From Hetaerina americana (Eukaryota; Arthropoda; Insecta; Odonata; Calopterygidae): DNA of 64,000 nt. The notes beneath the pieces are model-generated. The model made no database searches. It saw only the letters and a list, made by a program, of their open reading frames with translations, and had not been told where the DNA came from. Below are positions 10,460-21,920 of the stretch, in pieces; position 1 is the first letter of the stretch, and the number at the start of each line of letters is the position of its first letter. The stretch covers positions 43,631,238 through 43,695,237 of the forward strand of contig JAKTNV010000005.1 in NCBI GenBank assembly GCA_022747635.1. The letters run 5' to 3'. A program made the position numbers and the translations under genes.

Positions 10460-10622
10460 TAAGAAGCATCATACGTATTACATTCCATTCTGTCGAAGGC
10501 TTTCAGAAAGATCAAGGAATGCGAGTTATTTCAAATGGCCTTTTTCTATCAATTTCTCGTGGTTGAGTCTGACAGATAAAATGGCTTCTCTTGCTTCTCT
10601 GAATCTAAACTCTGACTTGGTC
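10460..10622 (-). pseudogene. LINE reverse transcriptase fragment (antisense)
   Basis: Translating the minus strand across this segment gives broken phrases typical of the N-terminal part of non-LTR reverse transcriptases: a stretch resembling the FRFRKGREARDAI region, and AFLDLS followed by a degraded KAFDRMEW-like motif. Frameshifts and stops make it a fossil. A differently oriented LINE fragment follows within about 200 bp, so two separate insertions, or an inversion, are implied. Confidence 0.5.
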
Positions 10623-10799
10623 TAAATTTGTCTTAATTTGCTCATTCTTTCTTATTATTCTCCATTTTTAGTGTACTATTTTAGACAGAATTATCGGTTT
10701 TCAGATTTTTTCTTAAGTTTAAACATGGTATTTAGGGATTTAAGAACAATTAATTTAGGCAATCAAGCACTTAAATTTCAATTATTACAGGGACGCATA

Positions 10800-10990
10800 A
10801 AGATAGTGTTAAGAAAAGACACGTTAAAACCTAAATATAGCTCGTGGTTTTTAAACGGCACTGAATTGTGGTCATTGAGGCGAGATGATCGGCGTGGATA
10901 GGAGACTTATAATATGTTGGTTTGAAGGAGGTTGGAAAAGGTGCCATGGACAGATACGAACACACAATGGCCTTTCCGTTACGAAAGATA
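10800..10990 (+). pseudogene. LINE reverse transcriptase C-terminal fragment
   Basis: Across frames this segment reads a degraded version of the segment that follows the polymerase domain in craniofacial-development-protein-2-like LINEs: a YGTELWSLRRDDRR-like piece, then WRRLEKVPWTD. Two shifts and stops interrupt it. Only this terminal portion is left. Confidence 0.55.
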
Positions 10991-10999
10991 AGAAAATAC

Positions 11000-11950
11000 C
11001 TATACCAGTGTTTCTATCCATAACTATCTCAGACGGTTCACTAATCAATTATGATCAGTGATGGGTACTAGGTAAATATATAGTAATACATAACATTTAA
11101 TATATATTTGTGCGAGAGGAAAGGAACAATAATATTAATATTATTGACGCGAGCAGATATTTCGATTAACTTATTTCGTGAAAGCTCAATACCGTTATCG
11201 TAAGATAAAGATCGTGTTTACTCTTGATGAATAATTTATTCAGCTGACTGATTTACCCACTTCTCTCGTGTATTCTCTTATATGATATCCCTACACACAT
11301 TTGCGTGTGACGTTCTTATCACACGCAAATAAGGCCCGTCCCTCAAAACCACTTGCTACCCTCTCATTTCAATGCTTGGGGATTCAACTTTCATCAATTC
11401 TCTCGCTATGGCATAACCTAAAGAGCCTTCTTTTATTATTCCAGTGCAAAGGTTAGCATTAGTTAATCATTGCTCATTGGGTAGTCAATTCACAAGGTAT
11501 ACTGGTGATGTTTAAATATGTTTTAATCATTATGAATTCGTGTACTAAGGAATTCGGATCATACACGTATGACATGAAAGTTTTAAGAAAAGATTCGCTG
11601 TCTGCTATAAATTTGCCTCATTGTAATAAGCGTTATAATATTTTTTTTCAATTTCATATTAGGGTAATTATTTGAAAATAATTATCACAAAAAACTCTTT
11701 ACCTTACTTACTTCATTTTTCATTGTTTTTTATGATGATCCAAAGATTTTCATTAATATCATTAGTATCATTAATCATTGGAAAATTCAAATGTTTCAGG
11801 ATTCAAATTAATCAAATAGTTAATTGATTGTTGGCTTATTATTAAACGTTTAATATTCACTTCATTTAATTTCAATTAAAAGTCAAATTTTTTCTCACTT
11901 TTTCAAGGTCATTCAGCATCCACCCCCATGGTTCATTACATCACCTCTAT
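11000..11950. other. AT-rich non-coding stretch
   Basis: No gene supported. The only structured element noted is a 12-bp hairpin at 11299-11330, listed separately. Confidence 0.5.
11299..11330. repeat. Perfect 12-bp hairpin
   Basis: ATTTGCGTGTGA at 11299-11310 pairs exactly with 11319-11330 across an 8-nt loop. No adjacent gene or poly-T run suggests a defined role. Confidence 0.8.
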
Positions 11951-11954
11951 GCTT

Positions 11955-12170
11955 TCTGAAGTGCTTCCAAGAACTTGGTCAGTAGTCATGTGGGGGTTGC
12001 CAACAGCTCAAAGATGAGTGATTTGACTTTCAACCAAAGTCCATACCTTTGCTCACAAGTTTGGACTAATGAGTGAGGGTTTGGACTTCAGTCACATCAC
12101 TGATCTTTGAACTGTAGGCAATCCCCACGAATACCAAGTTCTTGGAAGAACTTCATCATGGAGATTATAA
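11955..12170. repeat. Imperfect foldback repeat (MITE-like)
   Basis: The left arm (about 11966-12060, starting GCTTCCAAGAACTTGGT) and right arm (about 12065-12160, ending ACCAAGTTCTTGGAAGA) are imperfect reverse complements. They share a GGTTGCC-AGCTCAAAGAT core and have almost no spacer. No coding capacity. Size and shape fit a miniature inverted-repeat element or an old inverted duplication. Confidence 0.65.
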
Positions 12171-12174
12171 AGGT

Positions 12175-13390
12175 ATCACTAAAAAATAATTAAGCACTGG
12201 TTTACAGTTTTTTTTATCTAATTTATTTCTTCCTTTTAAATACATTGATATTTAACATGCAGACTGTAATTGAAAACAATACAAAATCAACCAAACATAC
12301 GTTATGCATATAATTTGGAGCATGAAATAACAGTGATGATTATGTTTCATTGCATTCATTTCATTTGACCTTGTTCGACAGAAATTTTTAAAACAAAATT
12401 AACTAGTATCACCAAGCGTGAACATAATGAAACATAACTTCATAGATGAGTTAGCACATCTCTTGCTTTTAGGAAATGAAACTCCTACGAGAAGAGAAAC
12501 GCCCTTCCCCATTATGGACGACCATGAGAGAGGTGAGAGTCAGCGCAGAGCAAGCACATCTCGGAGCACAGCTGATTTTGGGGAGGTGACCACGGCCATG
12601 AGCACGTCATCACCCAAGGGCAGAAGTGGAGAGCCACAAATAATGCTGCAGTCCAGTTATTCACTTCAAAGCAATCTGGTTTATTAATATGTGACAATTT
12701 AAATGGAAGGAGTCGTTTCTTGCTTGTAATTGTTCATTGACTGGATAGACCATGAAATATTTAAACATTATCCTTGGGTCTATCCATAGTATGTGACTGT
12801 GCCATTGTAATATCTTTGGGCTAGTTAAAGACTTGTGACACTAAGATTCTGAATTGTTCCTTGTGTTTTATTTCGTCCACAACTATCAAAATTCAGCCCT
12901 TGCCCTAACTAAATAAAAACGAGAAGAACTTAGATTATGCAACATGGATAGTATAGTTCCAGATTAAATAAAAAGAAAGCCTAGAGAAAACAGACAGCAA
13001 GGTTGAAAAATGAATACTTCAAAGAGAAAAATGTTTAGGGAAACAGTAAGTATTTGGCATTATGTAGCTGCTAAGGAATTTTGGAAATATTTCTGTTTCT
13101 GCAGATTTGTGAAGCTGGTAATAAAAATTTGTGACATGAATTTAGTTACTACTGATAAAAGAGTAAACTCAGTAAATGAAAAAATGCACAAGAACATACA
13201 AAAATTTGAAAGGATAAATTGAGCTTCTTACGGCATCCATATAGACTGACTATATCAAATAATATTTCCTTAAGCTGTAAAGGGTTGAATGCTTATTTCA
13301 ACCACAACATGGTCCTATTCAGTGCTCTGAAGGACAAATATCCCTGCAACACAAGTTTAAAGTGAATCGGATTGAGGAAACCTGGGGTAT
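12175..13390. other. Non-coding stretch without clear features
   Basis: AT-rich with a somewhat GC-richer part at 12480-12640. No protein similarity or repeat partner recognised. Confidence 0.45.
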
Positions 13391-13393
13391 ACA

Positions 13394-13608
13394 GGGTTCG
13401 TCCGGAAAATAAGTGTACTGACTCCTGGGCTGGGCGCGCCGCTCTGATGGGCTGCAATTGGAGGGGGGTATGTTGGCAAGTGACGCTGAAAAAGGCAGTC
13501 GGCTCTGAGCTGTGGTGTAGTGAGGAGCTCTGTTAACGCGAACCTCCACGCTCGACCCACGTCACGGAACGCGATGCCGAAGTTTTTGGAGCAGCGTTAT
13601 TCCATCAA
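13394..13608 (+). mobile_element. Mariner 5' end, truncated
   Basis: The segment begins with a mariner-like terminal repeat (CAGGGTTCGTCCGGAAAATA). A GC-rich leader follows, then the first codons of a mariner transposase starting at about 13574 (MPKFLEQRYSIK). The frame ends abruptly at about 13608, where LINE sequence begins. Only the terminus, leader and about a dozen codons survive. Short, but the order of parts fits Tc1/mariner well. Confidence 0.65.
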
Positions 13609-14700
13609 GGAACATCAACAAAAGGATAGAGAGTAGGGCAAATGATTACTCAGAAAATGATCAGTTTGGGTTTAGGAAGGGGAGAGGTACGCGTGATGCC
13701 ATTGAAGTAATGAGATTATTAATCGAGAGGAATATAGAACACAATCAGGAGGTATTCACCTGTTTCGTAGATTTCGAAAAAGCGTTTGATAGAGTGGGCA
13801 GGGAAAAACTAATGAGTATTCTGCAGAAAATAGGAATAGATTGGAGGGTAAGGAGGCTAATCCGCAACCTGTGCATGTCTCAGGCTGCTCAGGTGCGAGT
13901 GGGGAACGGGAAGACCGGTCGGGCAGTGTTAGGAAGAGGTGTAAGGCAGGGTTGCCCATTATCAATGTTGCTGTTCAACCTGTATGAAGAGGAAATGATC
14001 AAAGAGGCATGGGAAGAACTGGAGGTAGGAATGAAAGTCGGCGGGGATTCCGTAAAATCAGTTAGGCTTGCTGATGACCAAGCTTTAGTTTGTCAGTCAG
14101 TCAAGGGGTTGCAAGCATTGCTGAGTGAATTGGAAATTCAGTGCGACAGGTATGGGATGAGAATCAATATTTATAAAACAAAGGTTATGCGATTTTCTAG
14201 AAAGAAAAATGCTGAACTTAACATTAAAATAGGTGGGCAAAAACTAGAGCAGGTAGAACAGTTTACGTATCTCGGTAGTGTTTTGGACCAACACGGTCTA
14301 AGTAGTAGAGACGTAAGGAGAAGAATTGCGCTAGGCAAAGAGGCTTTCACAAGGAGGAGGGAGTTGATGACGGGGACGTTGAGTAAGGACGTTAAGAAAA
14401 GTCTCGTATAAACTTTGATATGGAGCGTAGTATGTCGCGGAAATGTGGTCAATGAAGCAGGATGGTTGACTTAGAGGGGTTGCGTTTAGAAATTAGAAAT
14501 GTGCGTGTGGAGAAGAATGGTGAAGGTGAAATGCACCGAGGAAGTTAGGAAGTACACGGTAAAGTTTTTTGGGAGGCAGAAAAAATGGATAAGAATGGTT
14601 GAGGGCCATATTCACCGGCAGTGAGATGTTGAAGACTGTGATAGAGAGGAGAATGTTGGGCAGACGAGGAAAGGGAAGGAAAGAAGGAATGAAAGGTCCT
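13609..14700 (+). pseudogene. LINE reverse transcriptase fragment
   Basis: The open part (13710-14411, extendable in frame upstream to about 13609) encodes a non-LTR reverse transcriptase. Motifs in order are a degraded DQFGFRKGRGTRDAI, FVDFEKAFDRV, GRGVRQGCPLS and LADDQALV (usual form YADD), then the QFTYLGSVL thumb segment. After the stop at 14409-14411 the family's WSV...WRRM and LLKTVIERRMLGRRGKG parts continue in shifted frames to about 14700. The endonuclease half is missing. It resembles the LINEs annotated as craniofacial development protein 2-like in arthropods. The 5' truncation is normal for LINEs; the frame breaks make this copy dead. Confidence 0.85.
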
Positions 14701-14932
14701 CTCATTTTGTTTTACCATTTTCTCCTTTCCCTCCTTCACCGCAGTCACATGTTCCTTCCCCCGTGGCCACCCTGAAAAATGTATAAATTTGTAAGTAACC
14801 TTTGTAACCATTTGTAGTTTCACATTAAAAGAATATAAAATAAAAATTTGAATACTGTGTTCTGTGAGAATAATTTACAACAGAGTTATATGAATGCAAT
14901 ATTGGGTCAAAGAGCCTAGCTATTAAAATTAT

Positions 14933-14965
14933 ATTTTAATTTAGGACTTTGTCCTAAATTAAAAT
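14933..14965. repeat. Perfect 15-bp hairpin
   Basis: ATTTTAATTTAGGAC at 14933-14947 is exactly reverse complementary to 14951-14965, with a 3-nt loop. Confidence 0.85.
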
Positions 14966-17900
14966 TTTTGTCAAGAACTGTTCAATTTTAATATACAATG
15001 TTTCATTTCCGATAAATCCTCCTTGTTTAATGATGTTTATCAGACATTAACAAGGAACAATTTGTTAGCTAAATGAATTTATGAGAGATGTACCCCCAGC
15101 AACTTTTTTCTTCTCTTGTAAGAAATAATTCAGGATATATTGTTTACATTGTTTGACAAGCTTTAATAATAATTAGGATACCTATGAATTACACAGTATT
15201 ACCAATAATTGCACTGTCCATTCCGCATTTATCTATTTCCTGGCACAAATAGCAGCACCATACTAGAAAACTACATTTTAGCTGCAATGCATAGTTTGGA
15301 TTTGTATAGGAATCGGGGGTTTAAAGTCCATTTGATGGATTTTCCACGGATTTGATATCCTCATATTAAATTACGTATCATTAAATCCTTTGACTAATTT
15401 ATTTTGATTGTAACAATGGAGTTCATTCATTGATTCATCACACTAATTTAGCAAAGACGGATATGTTGAAGAATAAGCGATCCGTAAGTTCAAAAACGTT
15501 TGTAATGAGCAATTTCCAATTAGTTCGAACGCCGAAACTCATTCATAATCGAAATCTAACCCACTGCACTAATCACATAAAAACATGTATAGAGATACAG
15601 TATTAAAATTTCATTGAAATATATTAAGATGAAAATGGTTGGAAGGGCTTTTAAATGATTAAAGAGAAAAATTATCTATCAATATAATGCATGAAGGATT
15701 TAAAATACAAAAGTTAGATTTATAAATTCAATAAAAGGTGATATGCTTCCATCAAAGGCCATCTTAGTTGGCGAAATATTCGGTTACCATTCGTAATAGA
15801 ATCGTTTGTTTTTTATGAATTCCCTTTGTGTCAACGGATATTGAAATTAATTATTGAATTAAAAAAAACCTCTTTCACCTTTACTTTTACCATGAAAACT
15901 TACTAGTTTTCTCGCACATTCTTATTAATAAATATTCTGGTGGTCTAGTAATCCCACAAAATGTTTCCCAAATATTCTAACTAAGCCGTTTTTTAAATTT
16001 TGTTTCATTTGATCATACTATCCTTATTAATCACATTAATTTGAACTGGTGGTAACTTTTGAAATAAAAAAGCACATATTTGCCGTGCATCTCGATCAGG
16101 AGTCTAATAAAAATGACTTCAGTATCTGATATCATTGATATAAGATACTCGCTATTTGCATTCCATTATCCCGCTATTTGCCTACTAATACCCTAAAATT
16201 TTACTGAAAATATTCATGTTTGCTCAAATGCCAGACTCATGGCATGACTAGGACTGCAATAAATAAAACTGTTTTCCACTCAAATGGCATATTTTTGTTG
16301 GTACTGGATTTCATGATATTGCAATGAAAAATTAAGGTAAGACTATGCAAAGCTGTGGAGTTAATAGATTGTTATTAGGAATCAAAACCAAAGATAAAAA
16401 TCAAATTGAGTTAAATAGCTAGCTGTGAATCTCAATAGGGTAATCTACTTTTTTATTACCTCTCTCACGGCCTTTTCAATCATAAATTATTAAACCAGGG
16501 CACATTCCAAAATATCAAAAAATTATCAAAAATTTAAAATGCGTACACACTTTACCTTAAATCCCAAAAAGAGTACTTATTGCCCTTTATGGAGATAAAA
16601 ATTAATAAAATAGAGATTTATCAAGTTTTTTTCATATTTTATCATGATTTCCTCTCATTTTGAAACAATATCCTCAACGCCGAAATTAAGCCGCAACTAA
16701 TTTTTGGTTAAACCATAAGTTTACCTTTTGAAAAATTGCAGTCAATTAAGATCCGATTTTTGATGGAATCATATCAACAACAAGAAACTCGGGGGACCGA
16801 AATGAGAATCTCGTTCAAATGAATTTTTTTTATCATACGTTTCCGCACACTTGCGGAAATTCCCACCACCTAACACGATTTCACTTTGTTACGCTCAAGG
16901 TCCGCTCTGGTCTTTCCAATGGTATTGACGAACTTTATATTACGAATCCATTCATGAAATATTCAATTTATGTGAAAAGTGGCTCTGCAAACTGTGCGAT
17001 GTAAGGTAAAATTTTAAAAAATATATGGAAAACAACTTTTTCCGCTTGTCTCGATGACGAGCGTTTTGCTTGCACGACTGATTTCCAAGGGTGAAGATTT
17101 CAACGATGTCAGAGATTGAAATGCAGGAAATGCTTGGAATTCCACCGGAAGTAACAAGAGATCTATTTCTTATTGTTGGAGTTTCCTCACCAAGGGGACC
17201 TTTCAGGAATCATTTGATAACAATTTAGCAGTGGCGGGAAATATATAAGAAAAAGGAAATATCTAATAACAATATAGGATTGTTGAAAAAATTTACTGAC
17301 ACCAGCTCCAGAAAGTCAAATTTGTCTAAGGATTAGATTGTACTTCACCTCCATTAAGAAAAGTTGAACGAACTACTTTAAAAGTATTTCAAGACTCATT
17401 AACATTCAACTGTCAATATTAATTATCAACAAGCTGTATTGAGTATTGATTCTACTCTATAGTTAATTACACGGACGAGGCTTTCGGAGTGGTGGGGAGA
17501 TGGTACACGTAGAAAGAGTTTCTCTCCCATGATTTTATTGGATTACCGAGTTTGAGCGGACTATGCAGCTAATTTATCTTTTTTTCCGTCAATTAGAAAA
17601 AAACTCGAACGAAATATGAAATATAATATTATTTCAGAAACTATATAAAGACTCCCCTAACTTAAAGAGGCCAATGTCTAGATTCAAGCATCTACATAAA
17701 TCTGCAAGAACTGTGTGAGATGCCGTGACAGTCAATTTCAAGTCTATTCGGGCATACATCTGATCAGGCATGATAATAAATTGCGGCAAAATTATGAAAT
17801 TTTGCACTACGAGTAGCTTAGTACATTGGAAGGCTGATACTTTGACGCAGGAGAGAGCAAAGGCATTTGGCGATGCATATTAAGAGAAGCAAAGATCGAT

Positions 17901-18810
17901 AGTAGCCTAAGCATTAAGGAATCGCACCAAAAGTTTATGTTAACATAGTCTTTGATTCGTCGGATTGCTTTGGTACTTGGTGTGTTTTTGGTGCTCCGGT
18001 TCTGAGTTCAGAAATGACAAAAATGAATTCGTTCACTTTAAATACTTTGTATAACAACCAAAACTATTATATCAAATCGATCCATTTAATTTAAAGTGAA
18101 TAGATAATATAGGTTAGCGAAAATGAGCTTTCAAGTTTTTCAACCGAATATTAGAGGTGAACGGTAAAACGGGTTTTAAGTCCCGGGGATCGAAGTGATA
18201 GTTTAAGCAAAATCTCATGGTATAAGTATTTGTGCCAATGAATAGTACGGGAACCACGCTAAGGAAATCGAATACTCAGTAGGGATACAATACAATCTGC
18301 TTGCGAAAATTCAAACCTTACCTACTGACAGAAGGTGAAACATGCAGATTATAAACCTAATAAATAATTTCTAGGACAACTCATGAATGCAAAATCAGAG
18401 ATATCTTAAAAAATTAATTTTAACACTTTTACATAAAAAATACAGTTATAACAGTAGTAGTTCATAAGATTTTTTAAACTAAAGACGATGGTTTGAAGAT
18501 GTGTCTCTAATAGTAATATGGTTATTCGAGCAATTCAGTAACGGTACCACTCACGCCAATATAAAGATGCTAATGAAGCACTAAACGTTTCAAAAATACC
18601 AGTCTATATAAACAAAAACGGTACTGGTTATATTCATCATTGGTTAAAAAACTAGAGAAACGTTTGAATATAATAAGCTATGCTTAAGCATAAAATTGTC
18701 GAAAATGCAATACAATTCACAAAGAGTAATAGGTAAGCCAGTACGCCCAAGTCTGAGAGGTTAGCCTATTTCCTCCGTGGCTGAAGACCATTTCAAATTG
18801 CACAAAAAGA
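14966..18810. other. AT-rich non-coding stretch
   Basis: No gene or intact repeat supported. A short piece at about 17715-17760 (GTGTGAGATGCCGTGACAGT and following) looks like a worn tail of SINE family D. Confidence 0.5.
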
Positions 18811-18819
18811 CTAAATCGA

Positions 18820-18985
18820 ATTCCAACAATTTCAAGTGTAAAAATCATTTACCTAGACCGGGATCCCGGTAGAATCGAATGATGTTTTTGAAACTTTATA
18901 TTACAGTTCATATTTGCGGATGAATGCCTTAAAAGTTACTCTAGCGGCGTCTCCCGCAGTTCTTAGATGTTCTTTTTTAAATAAA
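18820..18985. repeat. Small foldback of SINE family D tail
   Basis: The left part (AGTGTAAAAATCATTTACCT) is the tail of SINE family D in minus orientation. The right part (GAATGATGTTTTTGAAACTT, then AAAAGTTACTCTAGCGGCGT) is the same tail in plus orientation. Only about 40 bp of non-matching sequence separates them. It is a smaller, more diverged version of the arrangement at 45963-46553. Confidence 0.55.
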
Positions 18986-19794
18986 TCAAGTTATTAAGAG
19001 AAAAATTTATCAAGTGCTTAAACCCGATTATTTTATGACTAGGACGTGTATGGCCAATTGGAGCATTTCTATTAGCAGAGAATTTTTAGACTAGAATTTC
19101 AACGGTTCACTAAAAATGTCACACATCGACGATCCATGGTTTTCATCTAAATCATAACAATAACAATAAGCTCTCCGAAAATCTTTATCATAACGTGACC
19201 TTTCGGGAATAGATATGTTAAAACTTTGTAATTTTTATCAGGCATAGGAAGAAAAAACTATAATTACGGCTTATTATACCTATTTTATAGGGCGTTGCGT
19301 CCCAAATAAAAAGTGGCATTGTTCTGCTGGGAAAAATAGATGTTAAAATGCTGCTTTGGATTTGTAATAAGAACCCTAAAAATTATAGATAGCGTTTCCA
19401 CATCACCTTGATAAAGTAGAAATTCATAGCAGGAAGACTCGTCTGCACTAGTCTTGGCTTGTAGAGACGGGCGTGTTATCCTGAAATCTCTAGATGTCCA
19501 ATGTCTGCAAGAATACTATTATGTACTGGAAAAAAATACATTACATATAATTTTAAAAAAATTTTAGAATACTAAGAATTAATAAATAACACCTAAATTC
19601 AGCATCTAATTATAATTAACCAATGATAAACCTAACTGAAATTAAAGGCCACTATTTCGTCATAAATTTTTCTAAGACCCTCGCTCACTGTGCCGCTTCA
19701 TGAATGAGGCACCAGCTGGTAATTAGCGCCTTCCGGACAAATTTTCTTTCAATACACAATACATGCTGACTGGTATTGTGAGAAACTTATCAAC

Positions 19795-20120
19795 ACAGAC
19801 GGCTGCTTCAGAACCGAAGTAGTGGATGACGATTAAGGGTGAACGCTTTCTCCAAGACAACGCTTTCCATGACGTCGCCAGTCAAACAACCGCTCTCCTG
19901 TTACAGTTTGGATGTGACACTGTCTCCCATCCACCATTTAGTCCTGCCTTGCACCAATGGACATCACTAGTTTACTAAGTTGAATGAAAATTTGACCGGA
20001 GCGTGCTTCAACAATGGTGATGAGGTGTGAATTCAGTAATACTAGGCTTCCTCATTGAAATGGTGGCAAGCTGGTATGGCTTGGGAATATAAAAGCTACT
20101 CCAACGCCTACAATAATTCA
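19795..20120 (+). pseudogene. Mariner transposase C-terminal fragment
   Basis: The plus strand reads, across one or two shifts, RFLQDNAFHDVASQTTALL followed by LQFGCDTVSHPPFSPAL. This matches the mariner catalytic-core block that normally has DNARPH and HPPYSPDLAP. A degraded C-terminal tail follows (GGKLVWLGNI, compare the RYDKC region). Stops and shifts make it inactive. The N-terminal DNA-binding part was not found nearby. Confidence 0.65.
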
Positions 20121-20579
20121 TCGATCATAATAAACAGTACGTAAAAACTTAAGAGATTTAAGATGATGTGCACGCAGCAGAAAATAAACTTTCCTTTCTA
20201 TTTATTAAAAAAAATAAGAGACCCTAATTAGACTGAACCTCTTAAAAAGACAGAGTGATGATTATATGAAGGTAAGTCAATGAATAAATCTCAAACGTCA
20301 GCAAGAAAAACGCAGGACATAGAAGGCTTGAAAAATCCACCGTACGATAATGGCTTAGTCTCCAGTGATCCATTAGGGCCCATAAAAAATGATTTGGGTG
20401 GCCGAAGTTTTAAAAATTGATGGTGCCGTAGACCACGAGGGTACTTGTTGGCTACGACAGCGAAAAAAAGACTTATTCGCTGCCTACAATCAAAGACTTT
20501 CAAAGAAATAGGATAAGTGTCTTAATTAGAAAAAAGAAATATAGATGTTGATGAAAAATGAGAACTACTGGAGTAATAA

Positions 20580-21920
20580 TTATTGAGTAATATACAGCGG
20601 AGAGGAAAGGATCCGGCGAGGGGTTGTGTTTATATTGAATAAAACATTATGTATAATCGTTGCTAACAGAGCAAGTAGCAGGTAGAAGATTTCTAGTGAA
20701 GGTTAAAGCAGAACCAACAAGCTTGGTCATTGTTCAGGTGTACATGCCATCAATTAATTATGAGAAAAAATAAGTCAATAGGGAATGTGATCAGTTAGAG
20801 CACATACATGCGCGTGCTCTTGCAGGGAAATATTTGATAGTGATGGGGAATTAGAATGCGACGGTAGACATAAAAAGGGACTGATGAGTTGGATGACTAC
20901 GGTTTAGGAACGAGGAATGACCGAGGGGAGAAAGCGATTGAGTTATTCAGGACATAAGAGGTTACTCATCACTAGTACTTGGTTTAGACACTACAAATGG
21001 TGTAAGTATTGAAGAAAAATGCCGGGTGACTCAAAAAGTTATCAGTTACATTATATCATTGTTATGCCTAGATTTAGGAATGGAGTGATACTTTTGCAGT
21101 TTCCGAGAGCGGATGCGGACTCGAATCACAATTTAGCAATTAATAAGAGTATCGTCTGACTAAAAAGGATAAACAGAGGAAAGGGTTAGCAAATGGAATG
21201 TGGATAATTAGACTTGATTGACAAGGAAGGACTATAGAAAATCATGAGTGAAACAACAGATCTTTGCACTATCCTGAAAACAGGGAAATATCAAAAATGG
21301 GATATATAAAGACGCAAAAGAAACTCTAGGAATTCCAAAGAGGCTGCGGGAGATGCCGCAACAGTAATTTTTAACGGAGTCATACGCTAATGTACATTTC
21401 AATGCAACAATTTCAGAGTGTAAAATCATTCGTCTTGAATGATTTTTACCATAGGATTTGAAACAAAAGGAATATTTAATTTTTTTAAATCTATAATTTA
21501 CGGATGAGATTATTAGAGAGATATATGAAAAAGGATATGGAGGTATGTAAATACAGAGTGAGGTTGAAGAAAGTATATAGAATTACACAATATTGTTATG
21601 ATTGGGGAAATAATTTATATTGAGCAACAACAATATAATAATATATAGGGGCAACATATTGAATAACAACAATGTATTGGGGAATGAAAGTGTGGTGGAT
21701 AACGGAGTGCGTGCAGAGGAAGGGTGAAATTGGTGCGCTATATAGGAAGGTTAAAACACTATTGGAAATCAAGAAGGGTTAACCTGTGTGAACAACCATG
21801 GGTAAGTCGGTAAAATTATTAGTTGAACCCCAAAAGATACAAGAGAGATGGAAGGAACAAACAGAAAAACTGAATAGCAAAGAATGAGATCCGGCTAGGC
21901 CGAAGGTAGAGAGATATCAT
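20580..21920 (+). pseudogene. LINE endonuclease and linker fossil
   Basis: Pieces in family order: LVIVQVYMPS at about 20727; a KYLIVMGN-NATVD block (APE endonuclease core, Asp and Trp lost) at about 20830; NDRGEKAIELF at about 20917; RFRNGVILLQFPRADADSNH at about 21070. After that come the linker phrases TECVQRKGEIGALYRKVKTL and VEPQKIQERWKEQTEKLN at about 21705-21880. Many stops and shifts. A SINE-D tail at 21335-21440 interrupts it. It probably belongs to the same LINE group as the copy at 13.6 kb, which keeps the complementary RT half. Confidence 0.7.
21335..21440 (-). mobile_element. SINE family D tail inserted in LINE fossil
   Basis: Contains GGGAGATGCCGCAACAGTAA and CATTTCAATGCAACAATTTC, the minus-strand form of the tail seen at 46176-46278 and 46511-46617. 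The tRNA head is missing here. It sits inside the decayed LINE, so it inserted later. Confidence 0.7.
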
